A stretch of DNA of 64,000 nt from the NCBI GenBank assembly GCA_949361645.1, contig OX442435.1:6211045-6275044 (forward strand). Reading direction: 5' to 3'. Positions within the stretch are counted from its first letter, which is position 1; every line of letters begins with the position of its first letter. Below the pieces are notes generated by a model. The model did no database searches and was not told the DNA's origin. It saw only the letters and a list, made by a program, of their open reading frames with translations. Source of the DNA: Spongilla lacustris. Taxonomy: Eukaryota > Porifera > Demospongiae > Spongillida > Spongillidae. Positions 58,640 through 64,000 of this stretch are shown here, piece after piece. Made by a program: the position numbers and the translations under genes.

Positions 58640-59803
58640 GTCCAATGTCCCCATGCATACCCATCCAATGTCCCCCATGTACACCCATCCAATGCCCCCC
58701 ATACACACCCATCTAATGCCCCCATGCACACCCATCCAATGCCCCCCATGCACACCCATCCAATGCCCTCCATGTACACCCATCCAATGTCCCCCATGTA
58801 CACCCACCATGTGCACCCATCCAATGCCCCCATGTACACCCTTCCAATGCCCCCATGTACACCATCCAATGTCCTCCATGTACGCCCATCCAATGCCCCC
58901 CATGTACACCCATCCAATGTCCCCCATGTACACCCCCATGCACACCCATCCAATGCCCTCCATGTACACCCATCCAATGCCCCCATGTACACCCTTCCAA
59001 TGCCCCCCGTGTACACCATCCAATGCCCTCCATGTACACCCATCCAATGCCCCCCCGTGTACACCCTTCCAATGCACCCTTCCAATGCCCCCATGTACAC
59101 CCTTCCAATGCCCCCCCCATGTACACCATCCAATGCCCTCCATGTACACCCATCCAATGCCCCCCGTGTACACCCATCCAATGCCCCCATCAAATGTCCC
59201 CCATGTACACCCGTCCAATGCCCCATGTACACCCGTCCAATGCCCCATGTACACCCATCCAATGCCCCCATGTACACCCTTCCAATGCCCCCCATGTAAA
59301 CCATCCAATGCCCTCCATGTGCACCCATCCAATGTCCCCCATGTACACACATCCAATGTCCCCCATGTATACCTATCCAATGCCCCCATGTACACCCTTC
59401 CAATGCCCCCCATGTACACCACCCAATGCCCTCCATGTACACCATCCAATGCCCCTCGTGTACACCCATCCAATGCCCCCATCAAATGTCCCCCATGTAC
59501 ACCCATCCAATGCCCCATGACACCCATCCAATGCCCCCCATGTACACCCTTCCAATGCCCCCCATGTACGCCCATCTAATGCCCTCCATGTACACCCATC
59601 CAATGCCCCCATGCACACCCATCCATTGTGCCCATGCACACCCATCCAATGTGCCCATGTACACCCATCCAATGTGCCCATGTACACCCATCCAATGCCC
59701 CCATGTACACACATCCGATGCCTTACACACACACCCATCCAATGTCCCCCATGTACACCCCCATGTACACCCATCCGATGCCCCTATGTACACTCATCCA
59801 GGC
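58640..59803. repeat. 24-bp minisatellite, expanded version
   Basis: About 48 copies of CCCATCCAATGCCCCCCATG plus TACA with CCTTCC and CCATCC variants. The sister element has about 12. Reading frames of 100-370 residues in this region, on both strands, come from the repeat. Confidence 0.95.
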
Positions 59804-59966
59804 TCGTGGGGTGATCATTTCTGTTTTATGATGGATGATGGTCTGTGGTGAGCTGTGCCATCTATTGCTGTACTCATATGAAGTTGCATAGAGTGATGGA
59901 TATTTAAAAGAAACCATTTGCATACCTAGTGCATGTGTAGCTGAACATAGCACTTGAAGTGATTCT

Positions 59967-60179
59967 TCAGCTCTTTTGCCACCAGAACACGTGAGCTTTA
60001 ATTAAGCACAAGGTGCAAAACATTTGGGGGTGGATCTCAGGTGTATCAACAAGAATGTTGATGTCAAAAGCCACAAGAAACTTGTCAGCATAGGAGATAC
60101 AGCTGTATGGTGGCTCTGGTTTTACTGCTCTCCCCTTTGCTTTGATCCCTCTATGCAATTTGCACCCACACACTCGGCA
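59967..60179 (-). pseudogene. RAG1-N-terminal-like zinc region
   Basis: Minus strand: CRVCGCKLHRGIKAKGRA, a 20-residue linker, then YADKFLVAFDINILVDTPEI followed by HPQMFCTLC, stop after about 12 more residues. The spacing C-x2-C-G ... F-x-I-[DN]-x3-D-x3-I-H-P-x2-F-C-x2-C is the one I recall for the zinc region upstream of the RING in RAG1. Four cysteines and the I-H-P are intact. Just downstream another frame gives VAKELKNHFKCYVQLHMH before a GTATGC donor-like site, so an indel probably separates exon parts. A RING is not visible here; the minisatellite occupies its place. Confidence 0.62.
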
Positions 60180-60902
60180 CTAGTGCTACACTTCCATTCT
60201 TGTGGTGCGCGTTATTCATAATTTGGGTATGTGTGTTATAATAATTATAGCAGGGCGTAGAAGACGCGGCACCACGGACTGAAAACATATTCTTACCTGG
60301 CAAAGATACCACTATAAGCTGTTTTTTTTTCCGACAGCACTTATAAGGGCGGAAAAAAAGCTACACAGTCATGATTTTATGCTACTTTTCCCGCCTAAAA
60401 AGTACCATCTTATGCGCGGAACGAAATGCAGTGCGCCACTCGAGGCTAATGGATGCGTGAGGCTAAATCTAATAAGAGGACTAGTTCTAGTTACCGTTTG
60501 TTGCAATTTCATTCTCATGGCTGCGGAAACCTTAAGTTGAAACTTTAATGAGCTTGTAAAGGGAATGCGGTTGTTGAACCGTAAATCTTTTTCCTGTGCT
60601 CTAATTATGACCCTTTTTGTCCAATTGTAACAGCCGTGGAGGAAGTGCCCCCCCCCCTTTAAGGAGCGAAGCTCCGCCTACGGAGGCAAGCTTGGGCATG
60701 CATCACGGTTACAGTCGATAAAAACAAAATGCTCAGCTTTTTGAAACACATGCAATGCCGACATTGGTCACATCACACTTACTGAACTGCATGGTCGTAG
60801 AATGCATCAGTTGGCAACCTGGTTTTTCGAACCAAAGGTGCCAGCCCTTACGTGCATGCACGCGCGGTATATGCATGTATTTTATGATGTATACCATGCA
60901 GG

Positions 60903-61091
60903 GAATACGGTCCGGGGGGGACTGTATTCCCTAGGGAATTGAGTCCTGTTAATTAGTTTGTACAGCCAGGGAACTCGGTCCGGGGGACCGTATTCCCTAG
61001 GGATTTGGGTCCGGGGAGGGACCGTATTCCCTTAGGGAATACAGTCCCTCGGACCAAAAATTGCTCCAGACCGTATACCCTATGACACCGG
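60903..61091. repeat. GGTCC palindrome array with CCTATGACACCGG end
   Basis: GGGAATACGGTCCGGGGGGG, CCCTAGGGAATTGAG and GGTCCGGGGGACCGTATTCC units, ending CCGTATACCCTATGACACCG plus G. Inverted relative to 55425-55600. Lies in the spacer of the long inverted repeat. Confidence 0.7.
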
Positions 61092-61326
61092 CCGCTGTAT
61101 ATGTACATATTGACCATTGCACATGTATATTGCTGCTTTGTAGCGTTGGAATACCGGTATAGAAGAGAGTGCACAGGTAAGGCAAAGCTTTGCGTTACAC
61201 GCTGTTTCATGCGCACGCACTTTCACATATACATACGCTGTCAATTTTCGCGTGGACGGTATTTTTTAACCCAAAACGTCAAAGTTTATTTTCAGGTTAA
61301 TAAAAAACCCTTCTAGATCTTACTGT

Positions 61327-61352
61327 ATATATATAATAATATATATATATTA
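61327..61352. repeat. (AT)n tract at the 3' side of the reverse transcriptase gene
   Basis: TATATATATAATAATATATATATAT, 15 bp beyond the stop codon at 61365; it may be the tail of the retroelement or a simple repeat. Confidence 0.8.
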
Positions 61353-61364
61353 CACAATAACAAG

Positions 61365-63495
61365 TCACGAAAATGATGCCGATCGAGCCAGGAGGGCTCG
61401 GGCATTTTGCCTCATCAGAACAGTGCCGAGGCGACAATATATTGCATTTAGCATTTCAGTATTGGATGAGTGGGAGTGGATGGCCAAACGCCTAGCAATT
61501 CTTGAGAATGTTTCTTTTGCAGTGATTCCCCAGCCGCCATATGCCTCCACTACGAGAGGGACACATATCCAACCTCTTTCCAGACAACCCAAAGCATTGT
61601 TTTCTAATTTCTCTTGTTCACCCACTGCAGCTGAGGCACCTGAGGTCTGACCAGCATCTGAAATCAATGAATTATTGAGGGGATGTATAACCTTGATGTC
61701 AAATGCTGCAGATCGAGACAGTGACCAGTTTGGTATCAAAATGTCAGCTGGGCGTGATCTGTCTTTGGCTGGACCAATACCACAATCTTGCTCCAAAAGA
61801 GGAGAAAGGTGGGCACGACGACAAAAGTCAGCAATACAATCACGTATACAGTTGTGTCGTGTCACCACATCCCCGGCATAGCGACAAGTTAAAGAATGGT
61901 GTCCCAGGGGGTCAAGCTGGCTAGAACAATAGGGGCATGTTTCTTCCAAGTTACAGAGGGGAAGGCCCAACCACCATTTCAGAAGAATGTGGGTTTCGTC
62001 AGGTTCAAGTGCTAGTCCAAGGCCTGGGGATGGCACTGTTCTTAACCATGCATGAGCCTGTGGGACTGACTCTGCTAACAGTCGGGCTTTAGTTGCTGTT
62101 GTAGCATTGTGCAAGAGGCTACTCAATGCAAGCTTCTTGACTTTCTCTGATAGTAAATGCTGCCTGGGTGGTGAAAGGAGGACTGAAACCATTGTCAAAG
62201 CTTCTCCTTCGGTGACCTGCTGATTAAACATTGCAATAGCAGTCTGTAAATGTGTGAATTCGGTGGTGGGTGGAAAAGCTCCTGAGAGAGAAATACTGGC
62301 CGATGCGATGAAGGCAGCTGTAGCATGGGAAAATAGGGAGCGAAGGCCAAAACCTCCATGACGAAAACTGAGCTGTGCTTGCCGACTTGCCATTGGTGTA
62401 AGCTGTAGTTCAGTACACTGCTCAAGGCAATGGAGCACGTCATTGTCAAAATTAGCAAGCAATTCCAGCACGGCAGAAGTAGGTGGAGTGCACCGGGCCA
62501 GGTGAGCCAATTTACAAAAACTGGCACACTGCCTCAGAATACCTAAAGACAGCTGAGGGTCACAAAGCTTTGGAAGCAGTGACAAAAGTTCGCAAGCTGA
62601 CAACCGTCGTTTCTCAATGAAAGAGGCACAAAAGTCGTCGTCGCCAATGGGGGCACCCAGGATGTCAAAGTTGAGTGCCGACTGATGGGGAATGGAACAA
62701 TGAAAACGTGTTGGATCACATGGTCCATACAGCTGGCATTTGGATGGATTCAGTAGCAGACCCTTAGTAGAACCATAGGTATCTAATAGATGTACTGCCT
62801 TAACTAAGGCAGCAGTGTCCCCTGCAAGAACACCATCATCTATGTACCAACAGTTAAAATCTAAGGAATTGCATAGTGCATCCTCAGCAAAAGATTTGAG
62901 AATAGATTGCAGGACTATGGAGAACAGCAAAGGGCCCAAAGGGTCTCCCTGCTGGACCCCAGAGGCAGAGTGAAGCACCCCCAATGGATGCCACAGTGTA
63001 GGGTGTTGGGAGTAGCACCACACTACCCAAGGCAGAAGCTCAGGAAAGTTGGCCAAACACTCATCTAGGATGGCTTGGCGAGAGACAAGATTAAATGCGT
63101 TCTGCATATCAATTTTGAGTACTCCAAAGTCCAAATCCGGCCGATTTGTGAGAGATGACACATTGTCGAAGACGATGAATGATTTTTTCGGATCCCCCTG
63201 GACACGCAACTCCAAATTGAAAAGGTTGGAAAAAATCTTCTGCCTTGTGTTTCAGAAGGTAGCAGGCACATTTGCTCACAAGCCGTCTAAGCACCTCCCC
63301 AACAGCAATCGGACGAACGTCCCAGCCAGAGTCCTTGATTTTGAGGAGGGCTGTTAAGTTGCCTCCGGCAATTAGTGGGGCCAAACAGGCAGGGGCTTGA
63401 CCAGCCAGGAGCATATTAACAACATGGCACAGAGTGGTTTGCAGTGATAGAGGCAGGATAGCTTTCATTGCATCTAGGAGGTGCTGAACTCGCAT
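61365..63495 (-). CDS. Second non-LTR reverse transcriptase with zinc knuckle and PD-(D/E)XK endonuclease; 5'-truncated
   Basis: Two frames, 63495 to about 63160 and about 63160 to 61365, join across one extra base. Motifs in order: VRPIAVGEVLRRLVSKC, palm A VLKIDMQNAFN, GVQQGDPLGPLL, catalytic YIDD, then C-x2-C-x8-H-x4-C (CPYCSSQLDPLGHHSLTC), RHNCIRDC, and RPADIL...AAFDIKV, a well-preserved PD-(D/E)XK nuclease signature with the K that the 22-kb element lacks. It ends with LVVEAYGGWG. Roughly 700 residues remain; the N-terminal zinc region seen at 21.25 kb is missing. Same clade as the 21-24 kb element but distant in sequence. Confidence 0.85.
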
Positions 63496-63633
63496 TCGGT
63501 ACGTGTTTTATAGGTTTATTTCAGTCTGGGTACGATTCCGGATAACTAACCTACATGTAGGATAAGGTGGATTCCGGAAATAGCAGGTTCATCCGGATAA
63601 AAATTCATCACTGATCCTTGACACCGATGAAAA

Positions 63634-63744
63634 GTAACACCTAGCAATGCATTGTGTTTCAAAAAGCTGAGCATTTTGTTATTATTGACTGTAACCATGA
63701 TGCATACCCAAGCTTGCCTCCGTAGGCGGAGCTTCGCTCCTTAA

Positions 63745-63783
<39 letters not shown>

Positions 63784-64000
63784 TTCCTCCGGTCGTCTTG
63801 CGCGCGCGCCTTCCGCGCCCTTCATCTCCGGTTCGTTGCTCAGTGAAATTAACCCAAGCGAAAATAGTCCCTGATCCGGATTAACGGACGTGGCCTTTGC
63901 CATTGGTGACTGAACTGGAAGGTAAGCGTACTACAGCAATGATGTAGACAGTGAGGTTTAAGTGGGGTACAGATGGGGTATAGATGAGGTACATTGTTTT
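63634..64000. repeat. Right arm of the long inverted repeat, continuing beyond the window
   Basis: Reverse complement of the left-arm pieces (see 56405-60765). It contains the unoccupied target of the 58-kb transposon (CACTTCCTCCGGTCG at 63781-63795) and, where the left arm has ten or so C, a G-homopolymer of about 35 (63746-63780). The sequence AACCCAAGCGAAAATAGTCC is identical in both arms. Confidence 0.85.

Larger units (their letters stand above)
58022..60638 (-). mobile_element. CACGGCTGTT transposon with RAG1-N-like zinc region, best copy, 2617 bp
   Basis: The termini are CACGGCTGTTTCATTGC and the inverse of CACGGCTGTTACAATTGG; a second short match (TTGGACAAAAAGG) follows in both. GAGG flanks both sides (58018-58021, 60639-60642), and the unoccupied homologous site at 63.78-63.80 kb has a single GAGG, proving boundaries and a 4-bp duplication. 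On minus it encodes the zinc-region relic at 59967-60179; the rest is noncoding and largely a 24-bp minisatellite. Class suggestion: Chapaev-like (CMC), inferred from CAC ends, 4-bp duplication and the RAG1-N-like domain. Confidence 0.9.
56405..60765. repeat. Left arm of a long inverted repeat, interrupted by transposons
   Basis: Pieces 56411-56488, 57915-58021 and 60639-60765 match, in order, the reverse complement of 63634-64000 (words AACAATGTACCTCATCT, CAGGGACTATTTTCGCTTGG, AAGACGACCGGAGG, AAGGAGCGAAGCTCCGCC, ATGCTCAGCTTTTTGAAACA). The insertions at 56489-57895 and 58022-60638 are absent from the other arm. Confidence 0.85.

Noticed and set aside
58460..59800. Several long frames (100-370 residues) on both strands rich in Gly-Cys-Thr-Trp or Pro-Met-Tyr-Thr
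   Set aside because: Translations of the 24-bp minisatellite in different phases; no start context, no composition of a real protein.
55425..61091. One 5.7-kb element bounded by the two GGTCC arrays
   Set aside because: Attractive because the ends are inverted, but flanks show no matching duplication and the long inverted repeat to the right edge makes other pairings equally likely.

Overview
This is gene-poor, repeat-rich animal DNA, most likely from a marine invertebrate such as a sponge, cnidarian or other early-branching metazoan; I cannot name the species. The evidence is a set of spliced animal-type genes: a choline-phosphate cytidylyltransferase, an aldo-keto reductase, a PRD-class homeobox, part of an RNF113/CWC24 spliceosomal protein, and a small secreted protein with 55-70 bp introns. 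Around them lie a Ty3/gypsy element, endonuclease-type non-LTR retrotransposons, many cut-and-paste DNA transposons, minisatellites, and G- or C-homopolymers of 20-50 bases.

Layout. 1-6615 is a minus-strand Ty3/gypsy element whose integrase is split by a 1.8-kb DNA transposon (965-2799). It sits in the 3' flank of PCYT1 (8030-6644, minus, seven exons). 8111-12058 is a copy of a DNA transposon whose better copy is 58022-60638. 12.3-13.1 kb is a GC-rich repeat element. 14398-17195 is an aldo-keto reductase (minus, seven exons). 19.0-20.5 kb holds foldback elements. 21249-24404 is a non-LTR retrotransposon with a poly-A tail. 25.8-33.3 kb is mostly satellite DNA, with two RNF113 exons embedded. 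35.7-36.7 and 39.8-40.9 kb are duplicated segments. 37.6-38.1 kb is the homeobox gene. 42.2-43.6 kb is an inverted-repeat element with GGTCC palindromes. 45.0-47.7 kb is a piggyBac/IS4-like transposase relic. 50977-51596 is the secreted-protein gene. 53.4-64.0 kb is a nest of transposons built around a long inverted repeat whose spacer carries a second reverse transcriptase.

Most interesting result. The element inside the gypsy integrase and the element at 58-60.6 kb share terminal 5'-CACGGCTGTT and make 4-bp target duplications (ATCT, GAGG). Both encode, on the minus strand, broken pieces resembling the N-terminal zinc region of vertebrate RAG1: a CRVCG knuckle, the pattern F-x-I-N-x3-D-x4-H-P, and in one copy a RING-like segment. 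Together this suggests a Chapaev/N-RAG-type transposon family. The boundaries of the 58-kb copy are confirmed by an unoccupied copy of its target site at 63.8 kb in the same window.

Caution. Seven single-base frame breaks in unrelated genes and elements all act as +1 insertions. This looks like uncorrected long-read error, so 'pseudogene' calls here are provisional.
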